Below are positions 31,645-40,336 of a stretch of DNA of 64,000 nt, in pieces. The notes below the pieces were generated by a model. It was not told the DNA's origin, ran no database searches, and saw only the letters and a list, made by a program, of their open reading frames with translations. This DNA comes from Nonomuraea soli (lineage in GTDB: Bacteria; Actinomycetota; Actinomycetes; Streptosporangiales; Streptosporangiaceae). The first letter of the stretch is position 1. Each line of letters opens with the position of its first letter. Both the position numbers and the translations under genes were made by a program. The stretch is taken from positions 372,001 to 436,000 of the forward strand of contig NZ_JACDUR010000009.1 of the NCBI RefSeq assembly GCF_013761175.1, written 5' to 3'.

Positions 31645-33140
31645 CCGAGTTTCCTGGCCTGCTCCACCAGCTGGGCCAGTTCGGCGAGCTGCGGGTCCTC
31701 GGCCTCGGCCGCCAGCCTGGCCGCCTGCTCCGACAACGAACCCAGGTCCATGCCGAAGGCCTGCCTGTCGCGCATGTAGAGGGCGAAGGCGGCCACGACC
31801 GCGTCCACCTGCAGCCGCAGCGGGGCCTTGGCCCACAGCGACTCGTGCAGGTCGGCGGCCTCCAGCGCCTTGCTCGACTCGGCGGGGGTGCGGGTGTCGG
31901 GGTCCTGCCAGCGCACGGTGGCCGCGGCCAGCTGCCCGGACGCGCCCGGCACCAGCTTGACCGCGTACAGCGCGGTCACCGCGTGGCCGGGACCGACCTC
32001 GCCGCCGTCCTTGGAGTCGTCGCGGAACTCCTCGGTGGCCAGCTGCCGGTTCTCGTAGCCGATCAGCTCGTACGACTCCACGACCGACTGGTTGAAGACG
32101 ACCTGGGCCTTGGCGTCGCGGGCGCGCAGCTCGATGGTGGCGGGCAGGTTCTTGACGAAGGCCTGCTCGGCCTCCTCCACGGTGCTGACGTAGATGGCGT
32201 GGCCGTCGCCGTTGTCGGCCAGCTGCTCCATCAGCTCGTCGCCGTACTCCCTGCCCACGCCCACGGTGAGCAGCGTGATCTGCCGGCCCGCGTGCTCGGA
32301 GACCCGGTCGAGGATGCCCTGCCAGGTGGTGTCGCCCGCGTTGGCCAGGCCGTCGGAGAGCAGGATGACGCGGTTGGTGGCCGCGGGCCGGAAGCCGCGC
32401 GCGGCGATCTCGTAGCCCTTGGTCAGCCCGGCGGCCACGTTCGTGCCGCCGGAGATCGCCAGGGCGTCGACCGCCGCGAGCAACGCGTCGCGCGAGACCA
32501 GCGGCGTCATGTCCGCCACGACCTGCGCGTCGGTGCTGAAGGAGACGATGGCGACCTGGTCTCCCGCACCGAGCTGGCCCAGCAGGGTGCGCAGCGCCGA
32601 CTGCACCAGGTCCAGCCGCCCGGTCTCGGCCATCGAGCCGGAGACGTCGACGACGAACGTCAGGTTCGCGGGCCGCCTGGCCGCCGCGTCGGAACGCCGG
32701 GTCTGCAGGCCCACCCTGACCAGGCCCTCGTTCGTGCGTCCAGGAATCATGGCGCCGTCGACGTGCACGGTGAAGCCGTTGTCGCGCGGTTCCGCGTAGT
32801 CCTGGCGGAAGGCGTTGACGAACTCCTCCGGCCGGATCTGGTCGGGAGCGGGCCACGTTCCGGCGCCGAGGGTACGGCGGGCGTAGTCGTAGGAGGCGGT
32901 GTCCACGTCGAGGGCGAAGGTGGAGATCTGGGAGACCTCGGTGTCCTGTTCCTGGCTCTTCTTCTCGGGTGCCGCCGCGGTGGGCCTGGCCTGGGCCTCG
33001 GACTCCTGCTGCGGCGCGCGTGCCGCGGCGTCCGACTGGCTGCCTTCCGGTCCGTGGCTCGTGGCGCCGCCCCCGCAGGCGGCAGACAGGCCAAGGAGTG
33101 CGACTAATCCGACAACGGCGACTACCCGGCGACTTTTCAT
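31641..33140 (-). CDS. vWA-domain lipoprotein (YfbK-like)
   Basis: A 499-residue exported lipoprotein. The signal peptide is MKSRRVVAVVGLVALLGLSA, with the lipobox Cys next in LSAACGGG, followed by a Gln/Ala/Glu-rich linker. The N-terminal YfbK-type region has STFALDVDTASYDYARRTLG and IRPEEFVNAFRQDY. The vWA domain starts near residue 155 and has a complete MIDAS start DVSGSM, with the expected Thr/Asp positions later (SGGTNVAAGL, LLSDGLANAGD). A C-terminal helical region closes it. Such proteins bind divalent metal and partner proteins at the cell surface; the partner is unknown. ATG 33140 is taken at the signal peptide. It is convergent with the EF-hand gene and overlaps it by 4 bp. Confidence 0.9.
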   Translation of the reverse strand: MKSRRVVAVVGLVALLGLSAACGGGATSHGPEGSQSDAAARAPQQESEAQARPTAAAPEKKSQEQDTEVSQISTFALDVDTASYDYARRTLGAGTWPAPDQIRPEEFVNAFRQDYAEPRDNGFTVHVDGAMIPGRTNEGLVRVGLQTRRSDAAARRPANLTFVVDVSGSMAETGRLDLVQSALRTLLGQLGAGDQVAIVSFSTDAQVVADMTPLVSRDALLAAVDALAISGGTNVAAGLTKGYEIAARGFRPAATNRVILLSDGLANAGDTTWQGILDRVSEHAGRQITLLTVGVGREYGDELMEQLADNGDGHAIYVSTVEEAEQAFVKNLPATIELRARDAKAQVVFNQSVVESYELIGYENRQLATEEFRDDSKDGGEVGPGHAVTALYAVKLVPGASGQLAAATVRWQDPDTRTPAESSKALEAADLHESLWAKAPLRLQVDAVVAAFALYMRDRQAFGMDLGSLSEQAARLAAEAEDPQLAELAQLVEQARKLG

Positions 33141-33247
33141 ACCTGCTCTGACGGACGGCTTGCGCGATTGGCCGGGCCCGTTATGCAAAAGTGCACAAAA
33201 GCCAGACGACTTGTGATGAACCGGCACAATCCGATATTGCTATCGGC

Positions 33248-34993
33248 ATGCGCGTCTATTTGGGCCTAGCCGCAAAGCGCGGCGTGATCGCGGCCCGCTC
33301 GCTCGACCGAGCCCGCTCGATCATCGAAGAGGCCTTCCCCGTGCCCGCCGAGGTGATCAGGCGCGACGAGTGGCACGGGACCGGCGTCTCGCTGCTGGGC
33401 TGGACCAACGAGCCCGCCGGCGCCCGCGACCCGGACCTGCTCCGCCGCCTGCCCGACCGGGTCGTCGGCGTCAACGGCCACCTGGCCGACCCGAAGGACG
33501 TCGTCCGGCTGCCCGACGACGACGTCGCCGGATGCCTGTCGGCCTGGGTCGCCCGCGACGGCGAGCTGACCGCGGCCACCGCCATCAACCGGGTCTGCCC
33601 GGTCTTCCACACCGAGACCGACGAGCTGCACATCATCGGCAGCCGCGCACTGCTGGTGCACCTGATGGCCCGCGAGCGGATCGGCTACGACCTGCTCGCT
33701 CTGCAGTCGATGGCCCGCCAGGGCTTCTTCCTGTCGGACGAGACCCCCTACCAGGACGTCACGGCGCTGCGGCCCAGCTCGCGCATCACCGTCCGCGACG
33801 GCCGCCGCACGATCACCGAGACCCCGCTGCCCGAGGCGGCGCCGCCCGCGAACAAGAAGGCCGCGATCGCCGAGCTGGCCGACGCGCTCGTGGCGACCGT
33901 CGAGCCGCTGAGGACCACGGCCGAGCCCGTCAACCTGGCGCTCACGGGCGGGCGCGACACCCGGATCCTGGCCGCGCTGCTGCACGCCGCCAAGGTGCCG
34001 TTCCGGGTGACCACCAACGGGCTCGACAGCCACCCCGACGTGATCCTGGCCCGGCGGATCGCCGCCAAGCTGAAGGTCGAGCACACGGTCATCGCGCCGC
34101 CGCAGACCGAGGCCAAGGACGCCGTCCACGTCGAGCACCCCCTGATGCGCGCCTACGAGACGCTGCGCACCTGCGAGGGCATGACCTCGGCCTACGAGTC
34201 GATCGTGAGCTACCTGCCCTACAGCGACAAGCCGACCATGTCAGGACAGAGCGGCGAGACGCTCCGGGCGGGCTCGCTCAACCTCCTGCAGACCGACCTG
34301 AGCGACAAGGCACTGCTGCGGCGCATCACCACCACGTTCTGCAAGGACGGCAAGCTCTTCAGCGCCCGGGCCAACGAGCACGCCAAGGAACTGGCCAGGC
34401 CGTGGGAGCAGCGCGGGAACAAGCTGGAGGCGCTCGACCACCTCTACATCTGGTACAAGGTCGGGCGCTGGCAGGCCAGCGCCCGAGCGGGCTCCCTGCG
34501 CCGGGGCGACCCGGTCCGCCCCTTCCTCGACAACCGGGTCGCTCGCGTCGCCCTCGCGCTCGACCAGGACTGGCGCCTGTCGGAAGAGGTCATCTACCGC
34601 CTCATCCTGAAGTTCGCCCCCCAGCTGCGTGACGTGCCCATCGAGGGCAAGGCGTGGCGCTTCGCCGCCGGGCTGACCAGGCGCTGGCCGTGGCAGCACG
34701 TGCCGCCGGAGCCGATGCCCACCGTCAAGACGGGCGGGGGCTGGTCGTGGCGCACCAGCCCGGGACCGGCGTTGTCGGCGATCCTGCGCGAGCAGGTGCT
34801 GGGCACGCTGGAGGCGCTGGAGCCGATCGTCGACCCCGACGAGGTGCGCGCCCTGTTCGCCGGACCGGTGGTTTCCAGGCCCGCGCAGGCCTGGCACCTG
34901 TACACCGTCAGCACCATGATCACCGGCCTGTACCCGGGCAAGGCCCCGGAGCACCTGGAGCCGGTGACCGTGCACAAGCCCCAGCCGAGCTGA
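33248..34993 (+). CDS. Asparagine-synthetase-like protein without the glutaminase Cys
   Basis: A 581-residue protein with an Asn synthase-like ATP-PPase domain. The PP-loop reads ALTGGRDTRILAALL near residue 232, where the classical motif is SGGxDS. LLVHLMARERIGYDLLALQS and YQDVTALRPSSRITVRDGRR match the N-terminal domain of the family. The N-terminus (MRVYLGLAAKRGVIAARS) has no Cys2 nucleophile, so glutamine hydrolysis is unlikely; it may use ammonia or adenylate a carboxylate for amide formation. C-terminal residues keep SARAGSLRRGDPVRPFLDN. Relatives act in lasso peptide or glycan pathways, but no lasso precursor or protease is visible nearby. ATG 33248 is chosen; the upstream frame has no family similarity. 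Confidence 0.8.
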   Translation: MRVYLGLAAKRGVIAARSLDRARSIIEEAFPVPAEVIRRDEWHGTGVSLLGWTNEPAGARDPDLLRRLPDRVVGVNGHLADPKDVVRLPDDDVAGCLSAWVARDGELTAATAINRVCPVFHTETDELHIIGSRALLVHLMARERIGYDLLALQSMARQGFFLSDETPYQDVTALRPSSRITVRDGRRTITETPLPEAAPPANKKAAIAELADALVATVEPLRTTAEPVNLALTGGRDTRILAALLHAAKVPFRVTTNGLDSHPDVILARRIAAKLKVEHTVIAPPQTEAKDAVHVEHPLMRAYETLRTCEGMTSAYESIVSYLPYSDKPTMSGQSGETLRAGSLNLLQTDLSDKALLRRITTTFCKDGKLFSARANEHAKELARPWEQRGNKLEALDHLYIWYKVGRWQASARAGSLRRGDPVRPFLDNRVARVALALDQDWRLSEEVIYRLILKFAPQLRDVPIEGKAWRFAAGLTRRWPWQHVPPEPMPTVKTGGGWSWRTSPGPALSAILREQVLGTLEALEPIVDPDEVRALFAGPVVSRPAQAWHLYTVSTMITGLYPGKAPEHLEPVTVHKPQPS

Positions 34994-35015
34994 ACCCGCG
35001 ACCGAGCTCCGGCCG

Positions 35016-36290
35016 CTAGCCGAGCACCGGGTAGTTGGCGCGGAAGACCCCCTGCGGGTCGCGCGCCCGCTTCAGCTCGCGCAACCGCTCCAGGTCCGCC
35101 CTCGTGAAGGCCTGGGCGGCGCTGTCGCCGGGCGCCAGGAACGTGTACGGCCTGCGCCCGCTGACCGAGTCGCCGAGCTCCTCGGTCAGCCGCGCCAGCC
35201 TGCCCCTGACCGCCTCGGTGAGCTCGGGCCCGATCCCGGCGCCGAAGGCGTAGAGCAGGTACGGCTCGGCGAGCGATCCCGACGGCAGGTCCGACGGACG
35301 AGCCAGCGCCCCGCCGAGGTGACGCAGCTGGAAGCCGATGAGCGGCGCGAGCTCGCCCAGGACCAGCTCCACCACCCGCTCGTCGAGCACCGGGACCAGC
35401 TCGCCGCGCCCCAGGCCCGGGCTCGGGTCGGTCGGGTCGTTCGTGATCGTGCCCAGCTCCGACAGCGCGAGCGTGCCACGGGTGTCGAGCATCGCGCCGC
35501 CGAGCTCGTCGATCCTGCCGAGCACCTCCTTGGCCTCGGAGTCGGAGCCGTAGAAGGTCAGGTCGAGTCCCGCCATGGCGGGCGCGCCCGGCGGCTGCAC
35601 GTGGTTGAACCAGACGGTGAGCTCCTCGGGCGCGTCGAAGGTGAGCGCGCGGAACAGCTCCAGCACCTCGGCGGCCCGCTGCCCCGGCCACATGACACGC
35701 CCGCCGTACACCGTGTCGATGGCCTGCAGCCCGATCGCCAGCGCGGTCACGATCGCGATGTCGCCACCGCCGCCGCGCAGCGCCCAGAACAGCTCGGGGT
35801 CGGAGTCGGCGCTGACGCGGCGCTGCTCGCCGTCGGCGTCGACCACCTCGAAGGCCAGCACGCTGCCGGCGGCGAAGCCGAACTTCCTGCTGAACCAGCT
35901 CAGGCCGCCGCCCAGCAGGTATCCGGTCACGCCGACGCCCGGCGCGCTGCCCGGCAGGCCGGTCAGGCCGTGGCGGGCCGCCTCGGCCTGAACCTGGCCC
36001 CACTTGGCGCCCGCGCCCACGCGGGCGACGCGGCGCCCGGGGTCGACCTCGACGGTGTCGAGCCCTCCCGTGCGCAGCAGGATGGCACCGCCCGCGTTGC
36101 CGGAGGCGCCGTGGCCGTTGGGCTGGACGGCGATCGCCGCACCGGTACGGCGCGCGTGCCGTACCAGCTCGGCCACCTCGGCGGCCTCGGTCACCTCCGC
36201 CACCGACGTCACGGGCTGCTGCACGGTCAGGTTCCAGGGCCGGGACGCGGCCTCGAAGCCGTCGTCCCCGGGGAAAAGATTCTTGGTCAT
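35016..36290 (-). CDS. FAD-binding oxidoreductase (berberine-bridge-enzyme-like)
   Basis: A 424-residue PCMH-type flavoprotein. EVAELVRHARRTGAAIAVQP, NGHGASGNAGGAILLRTGGL and ARVGAGAKWGQVQAEAARHG follow the FAD-binding pattern; PGVGVTGYLLGGGLSWFSRK is the family core. The usual histidine for covalent FAD is in the NGHGAS segment. The C-terminus (QGVFRANYPVLG) resembles the BBE motif. It would oxidise a sugar, alcohol or amine with O2; the substrate is unknown. It is divergent from a GlxA-type regulator, with start codons 50 bp apart, and is the obvious target of that regulator. Confidence 0.9.
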   Translation of the reverse strand: MTKNLFPGDDGFEAASRPWNLTVQQPVTSVAEVTEAAEVAELVRHARRTGAAIAVQPNGHGASGNAGGAILLRTGGLDTVEVDPGRRVARVGAGAKWGQVQAEAARHGLTGLPGSAPGVGVTGYLLGGGLSWFSRKFGFAAGSVLAFEVVDADGEQRRVSADSDPELFWALRGGGGDIAIVTALAIGLQAIDTVYGGRVMWPGQRAAEVLELFRALTFDAPEELTVWFNHVQPPGAPAMAGLDLTFYGSDSEAKEVLGRIDELGGAMLDTRGTLALSELGTITNDPTDPSPGLGRGELVPVLDERVVELVLGELAPLIGFQLRHLGGALARPSDLPSGSLAEPYLLYAFGAGIGPELTEAVRGRLARLTEELGDSVSGRRPYTFLAPGDSAAQAFTRADLERLRELKRARDPQGVFRANYPVLG

Positions 36291-36328
36291 ACCCCTATGA
36301 CGGATCCGGCGGGAAAAGTGTGACTGGC

Positions 36329-36334
36329 TACCAT
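36329..36334 (+). promoter_or_regulatory. Predicted -10 of a leaderless GlxA transcript
   Basis: TACCAT fits TAnnnT and is followed by 6 nt (GACGAC) before ATG 36341. The gene has no SD at that ATG. Confidence 0.5.
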
Positions 36335-36340
36335 GACGAC

Positions 36341-37315
36341 ATGCTCGTTCCCCTCCCCGCCAAGCTGCCGACCGTCGCCGTCCTGGCCTTCGACGGCATG
36401 GCCCCGTTCGAGCTCGGCTGCGTGGTGGAGGTCTTCGGGCTGCCCAGGCCCGAGCTCCAGGTGCCCTGGTACGACCTGAAGGTGTGCGCGGAGAGCCCCG
36501 AGCCGCTCAACGCGGTCGGCGGATTCACCCTGCGGGCCGCGCACGGGCTCGACGTGCTGGCCTCGTCCGACACCGTGATCGTCCCCGGCGTCTCGGACGT
36601 GCGCGGCCAGGTCTCCGAGGAGCTGGTCGCGGCGCTCCGGCAGGCGCACGAGCGCGGCTCCCGCCTGGTCTCCATCTGCTCGGGGGCCTTCGCGCTGGCC
36701 GCGGCGGGACTGCTCGACGGCCGCGAGGTGACCACCCACTGGCGCTACGCCGACCTGCTGCAGCGCCGTTTCCCCGCCGTCCGCGTCAACCCCGACGTGT
36801 TGTACGTGGACCACGGCGACGTGCTCACCAGCGCGGGCAGCGCCGCCGGGATCGACCTGCTCATCCACCTGGTCCGCAAGGACCACGGCGCCACGGTCGC
36901 CAACGACGTCGCGCGCCGGCTGGTCGTGCCTCCGCACCGCGAGGGCGGCCAGGCCCAGTTCATCCAGGCCGCGGTCACGCCGGTCGACGAGCACGACGGC
37001 GTCGCCCACGCGATGGCCTGGGCGCTCGGAAACCTGGCCAGGCCGATCACCGTCGCCCAGCTGGCCGCCGTCGCGTGCATGTCGGAGCGCACCTTCATCC
37101 GCCGCTTCAAGCAGCAGACGGGGACCTCGCCGCTGCGCTGGGTCATCTCCCAGCGGGTGGCGGCCACGCTGCCGCTGCTGGAGTCGAGCGACGCGCCGGT
37201 GGAGGAGATCGGCGCGGCGGTCGGCTTCGAGAGCCCGGTGACCTTCCGCCACCACTTCTCCCGCACCATGCGCACCTCGCCGTCGGCCTACCGCCGGGCC
37301 TTCGCGCTCTCCTAG
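36341..37315 (+). CDS. GlxA-family AraC-type transcriptional regulator
   Basis: A 324-residue paralogue of the regulator at 26652. The N-terminal DJ-1/PfpI-like domain (LPTVAVLAFDGMAPFELGCV) keeps LVSICSGAFALAAAGLLDGR and TTHWRYADLLQRRFPAV. The C-terminal AraC domain has LAAVACMSERTFIRRFKQQT and GAAVGFESPVTFRHHFSRTM. It should bind DNA as a ligand-responsive activator or repressor. ATG 36341 is preferred over GTG 36320 because of the TACCAT hexamer 6 nt upstream. Its stop overlaps that of the convergent carboxyltransferase by 4 bp. It is divergent from the FAD oxidase. Confidence 0.92.
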   Translation: MLVPLPAKLPTVAVLAFDGMAPFELGCVVEVFGLPRPELQVPWYDLKVCAESPEPLNAVGGFTLRAAHGLDVLASSDTVIVPGVSDVRGQVSEELVAALRQAHERGSRLVSICSGAFALAAAGLLDGREVTTHWRYADLLQRRFPAVRVNPDVLYVDHGDVLTSAGSAAGIDLLIHLVRKDHGATVANDVARRLVVPPHREGGQAQFIQAAVTPVDEHDGVAHAMAWALGNLARPITVAQLAAVACMSERTFIRRFKQQTGTSPLRWVISQRVAATLPLLESSDAPVEEIGAAVGFESPVTFRHHFSRTMRTSPSAYRRAFALS

Positions 37316-38841
37316 GGCCTGGTGAGGGGCCTGGGCCCGGGTTCGAGCACCTCGTAGGCGTCGCGTACCCAGTCGGCCAGCAGCGGCCTGGTCATGGCCG
37401 GGTCGACGATGTCCTCCACCAGGAAGGCCTCGGCGGTGCGGAAGGGCGAGCGCACCGCCTCCAGCCGGGCGGCGATCTCGGCCTTCAGCGCGGCCGCCTC
37501 CTCTCCCGCCTCGGCGAGCATGCGTTTGAAGGCCACCTCCAGGCCGCCCTCGACGGGCAGCGAACCCCAGTCGCCCGACGGCCAGGCGATGCGCAGGCCG
37601 TACCTGGAATGGGGCCTGTGAGCGGCGCCGGCGACGCCGAACACGCGCCTGACCAGCACCGAGGCCCACGGCACCGTCGACTGGTAGACGGCGGCAAGAG
37701 CGCGGGCGCCGTGCCGGATGGTGCCCGCGCGTTCCGCCGCGCTGCCGATCACGAAGCCCGGCTGGTCCACCAGGTGCACGACGGGCAGGCTGAAGGTCTG
37801 CGCCAGGTCGACGAAGCGGGCGGTCTTGTCGGCGCCGTCGGCGGTCATGCCGCCGCCGTAGATGTTCGGATCGCCGGCGAGCACGGCGACCGGGTGCCCG
37901 TCGAGGCGGGCCAGCGCGGTGATGGTCGACGGGGCGAAGCGGCCGCCGAGCTCAAGGACGTCGTCGAAGACCGTCCGCATGATCACGCGCATGTCGTAGG
38001 GCCTGCGGCGGTCGCGCGGCACGATGTCGCGCAGCACCGACTGGTCGAGCGCCTGCCTGCCCGCCCTGACGGGCGGCCTCGTCCAGGCGTTCTGCGGCAG
38101 GTAGGACAGCACGGACCTGGTCAGCTCGAAGGCCTTTTGCTCGGAGGAGGCGACCAGGTCGACGGTTCCCGCCGCCGAGACCGGCCGCCAGCCGCCCAGT
38201 TCCTCCTTGCCGACGCTCTCGCCCATGCCCGCCTCGACCACGGCGGGCCCGGCGACGAACACCTGCGACAACTCCCTGACCATGATCGAGACGTGGGAGG
38301 TGACCAGCCGGGCCGCGCCGAGCCCGGCGACCGGCCCCAGGGCCAGCGCCACGACCGGGACCCTGCCGAGGTTGGCCACGACCTGGTCCCAGCCGGGGTT
38401 GTGCGGCACATAGGTGCGCCCGAACTCCTCCAGCTGCTTGACGCTCCCGCCGCCGCCGGTGCCGTCGACGAGCCGGACGAGCGGCTGGCGCATCTCCCCC
38501 GCCATGCGTTCCGCCAGCACCTGCTTCTCGTGGATGGCCGCGTCGGCGGCGCCGCCGCGCACGGTGAAGTCGTCGCCGACCAGCACCGCCTTGCGCCCGG
38601 CGACGACCGCCCTGCCGACGATCGTGTTCGACGGGGTGAAGTCCTTCAGCTCCCCCGCCTCGTCGTAGACGGCCCGGCCGGTCAGGGCGCCGACCTCGGT
38701 CCAGGAGTCGGCGAGCGCGTCGAAACGCTCGCGCACGGTCAGGCGGCCGGTGGCGTGCTGGCGCGCGACCCGCTCGGGGCCGCCCATGCGGGCGGCCAGT
38801 TCCTTGCGGCGCTCCAGCTCGGCCAGTTCGTGATCCCACAC
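37312..38841 (-). CDS. Acyl-CoA carboxylase beta subunit (carboxyltransferase)
   Basis: A 509-residue carboxyltransferase of the AccD/PccB type with the two-crotonase-domain layout. GRLTVRERFDALADSWTEVG is the N-terminal family motif; LVRLVDGTGGGGSVKQLEEF is the oxyanion-hole region, and the C-terminal half has PVVHLVDQPGFVIGSAAERA and GLRIAWPSGDWGSLPVEGGL. It would transfer the carboxyl group from biotin to an acyl-CoA. No biotin carboxylase or BCCP is in the window, so a partner must be encoded elsewhere. GTG 38841 is the start, 10 bp after the flavoenzyme gene at 38852, so the two form an operon. The length is usual for the family. Confidence 0.92.
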   Translation of the reverse strand: MWDHELAELERRKELAARMGGPERVARQHATGRLTVRERFDALADSWTEVGALTGRAVYDEAGELKDFTPSNTIVGRAVVAGRKAVLVGDDFTVRGGAADAAIHEKQVLAERMAGEMRQPLVRLVDGTGGGGSVKQLEEFGRTYVPHNPGWDQVVANLGRVPVVALALGPVAGLGAARLVTSHVSIMVRELSQVFVAGPAVVEAGMGESVGKEELGGWRPVSAAGTVDLVASSEQKAFELTRSVLSYLPQNAWTRPPVRAGRQALDQSVLRDIVPRDRRRPYDMRVIMRTVFDDVLELGGRFAPSTITALARLDGHPVAVLAGDPNIYGGGMTADGADKTARFVDLAQTFSLPVVHLVDQPGFVIGSAAERAGTIRHGARALAAVYQSTVPWASVLVRRVFGVAGAAHRPHSRYGLRIAWPSGDWGSLPVEGGLEVAFKRMLAEAGEEAAALKAEIAARLEAVRSPFRTAEAFLVEDIVDPAMTRPLLADWVRDAYEVLEPGPRPLTRP

Positions 38842-38851
38842 GGCGACGACG

Positions 38852-40324
38852 CTAGACGAGGACGCCCGGATTGAGAATCCCGTTCGGGTCCAGCGCGGTC
38901 TTGGCCGCGCGCAGCGCCAGCGCGAACGGCTCTGGCCGCTGGCGGTCGTACCAGGGCCGATGGTCGCGCCCGACCGCGTGGTGGTGGGTGATGGTGCCGC
39001 CGTGCAGCATGATCGTCTCGGAGACCCTGCTCTTGATCGAGTCCCAGTCGTCGCCCGAGGCGGTGATCGTGTAGTACGGCGCGGGCCCGTCGGGGTAGAC
39101 GAACGCCAGCCGGCAGGTGATCTCCCCCAGCCCCATCACCTCGTCGTGCAGCTTGGCGAACCGGTCCCAGGTCACCGCCGTCTCGACCGTCTCGACGAGC
39201 ACGTCGAGGCCCGGATAGGCGTTCCTGAGGTACGGCATGCGGGTGAAGGAGCCCTTCCACTCCCTGTCCTGCCTGATCTGCTGGGGCTCGCCCCGGTGGG
39301 AGCGCACGATGCGCAGCGCCGCCTCCAGCAACGAGTCGACGGGCCCGGACTCGAAGCCCAGGATGAGCACGCAGTGACGGCCGTCGCCGCCCGCCGCCAG
39401 GGCCGCCTCGCGGGCGTCGAGCAGCCGGCAGTTCGACGGGTTGAGCCCCGACTGGGCCAGGTCGTGCACCGCCGCCACACCTGCGATCCACTCGTCGAAC
39501 AACACCGGCACCGACACCTTGGCCGTGGGACGCAGCTGCAGGCGCACCCACGCCTGGGTGATCACTCCGAGCGCGCCCTCCGAGCCCAGCAGCCACCGGT
39601 CGGGCGAGGGTCCCGCCCCGCTGCCCGGCAGCCGCCGCGACTCCCAGGCCCCGGCGGGGGTCAGCGCGCGCACCGACTCGATCAGGTCGTCGATGTGGGT
39701 GTTGCCCGTCGCGTAGTGGCCGCCCGCCCGGGTGGCGATCCATCCGCCGAGCGTCGAGAACTCGTAGGACTGCGGGTAGAAGCGCAGCTGCAGCCCGTCG
39801 GGCAGCTGGGAGTTGATCACCGGTCCCGTGGCGCCCGCCTGGATCAGCGCCGCCCTGGACAGCGGGTCGACCTCCAGGACCCGGTCCATGCGTCCCAGGT
39901 CGAGGCTGAGCGCGGGACCGTCGAAGCGTGCCTCGACGCCGCCGACCACGCTCGTGCCGCCGCCGTACGGGATGACCGCGACGCCGGTCGTGGCCGCCCA
40001 CTCCAGGACCCGCTCGATCTCGTCCTCGGTGCGCGGCCTGGCCACCAGGTCGGGGGCGTTGGCGAAGTCGCCCCGGTAGGCGCGGGTCAGGTCGCGGAAG
40101 GCCTTGCCGTACGTGTGACGTGCTCTTTCGTACGGCTCCGCGGTGGCGAAGCCGGACAACAACTCGGGCACGGGCAGCCTGGGCGGCGCCATCCTCACCC
40201 GCTCGAAAGGTACCGGCGGCCGCCATGCCGACGGGTCTCCCAGGCCGATCACCTCAGAGATCAGCCGGGCGGTCTGCTCCAATTCGTGGTGGTCCGGCTC
40301 GGGACCCCATGCCCAGTGGCTCAT
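38852..40324 (-). CDS. FAD-linked oxidase, alkyl-DHAP-synthase-like
   Basis: A 490-residue flavoprotein of the VAO/PCMH family resembling alkyldihydroxyacetonephosphate synthases. VAVIPYGGGTSVVGGVEARF binds FAD pyrophosphate; QLRFYPQSYEFSTLGGWIAT and GGHYATGNTHIDDLIESVRA are typical of this branch; GGTITHHHAVGRDHRPWYDR carries the HHH motif conserved in alkyl-DHAP synthase. In eukaryotes that enzyme makes ether lipids; bacterial relatives often act on other substrates. It is co-transcribed with the carboxyltransferase 10 bp downstream, suggesting a lipid or acyl-CoA pathway (inference). Its ATG is only 12 bp from the divergent hydrolase start. Confidence 0.88.
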   Translation of the reverse strand: MSHWAWGPEPDHHELEQTARLISEVIGLGDPSAWRPPVPFERVRMAPPRLPVPELLSGFATAEPYERARHTYGKAFRDLTRAYRGDFANAPDLVARPRTEDEIERVLEWAATTGVAVIPYGGGTSVVGGVEARFDGPALSLDLGRMDRVLEVDPLSRAALIQAGATGPVINSQLPDGLQLRFYPQSYEFSTLGGWIATRAGGHYATGNTHIDDLIESVRALTPAGAWESRRLPGSGAGPSPDRWLLGSEGALGVITQAWVRLQLRPTAKVSVPVLFDEWIAGVAAVHDLAQSGLNPSNCRLLDAREAALAAGGDGRHCVLILGFESGPVDSLLEAALRIVRSHRGEPQQIRQDREWKGSFTRMPYLRNAYPGLDVLVETVETAVTWDRFAKLHDEVMGLGEITCRLAFVYPDGPAPYYTITASGDDWDSIKSRVSETIMLHGGTITHHHAVGRDHRPWYDRQRPEPFALALRAAKTALDPNGILNPGVLV

Positions 40325-40335
40325 AACCTCTTATA
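40324..40335. promoter_or_regulatory. Back-to-back predicted -10 elements of two divergent genes
   Basis: On the plus strand TAACCT (40324-40329) lies 7 nt before GTG 40337. On the minus strand TATAAG (40330-40335) lies 5 nt before ATG 40324. The two hexamers abut, so the polymerases would compete for the same DNA. Confidence 0.5.
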
Positions 40336-40336
40336 C

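Noticed and set aside
33248..34993. Lasso-peptide cluster around the asparagine-synthetase-like gene
   Set aside because: No short precursor, no RRE/transglutaminase-like protease and no ABC exporter nearby; the flanking genes are a vWA lipoprotein and a FAD oxidase.
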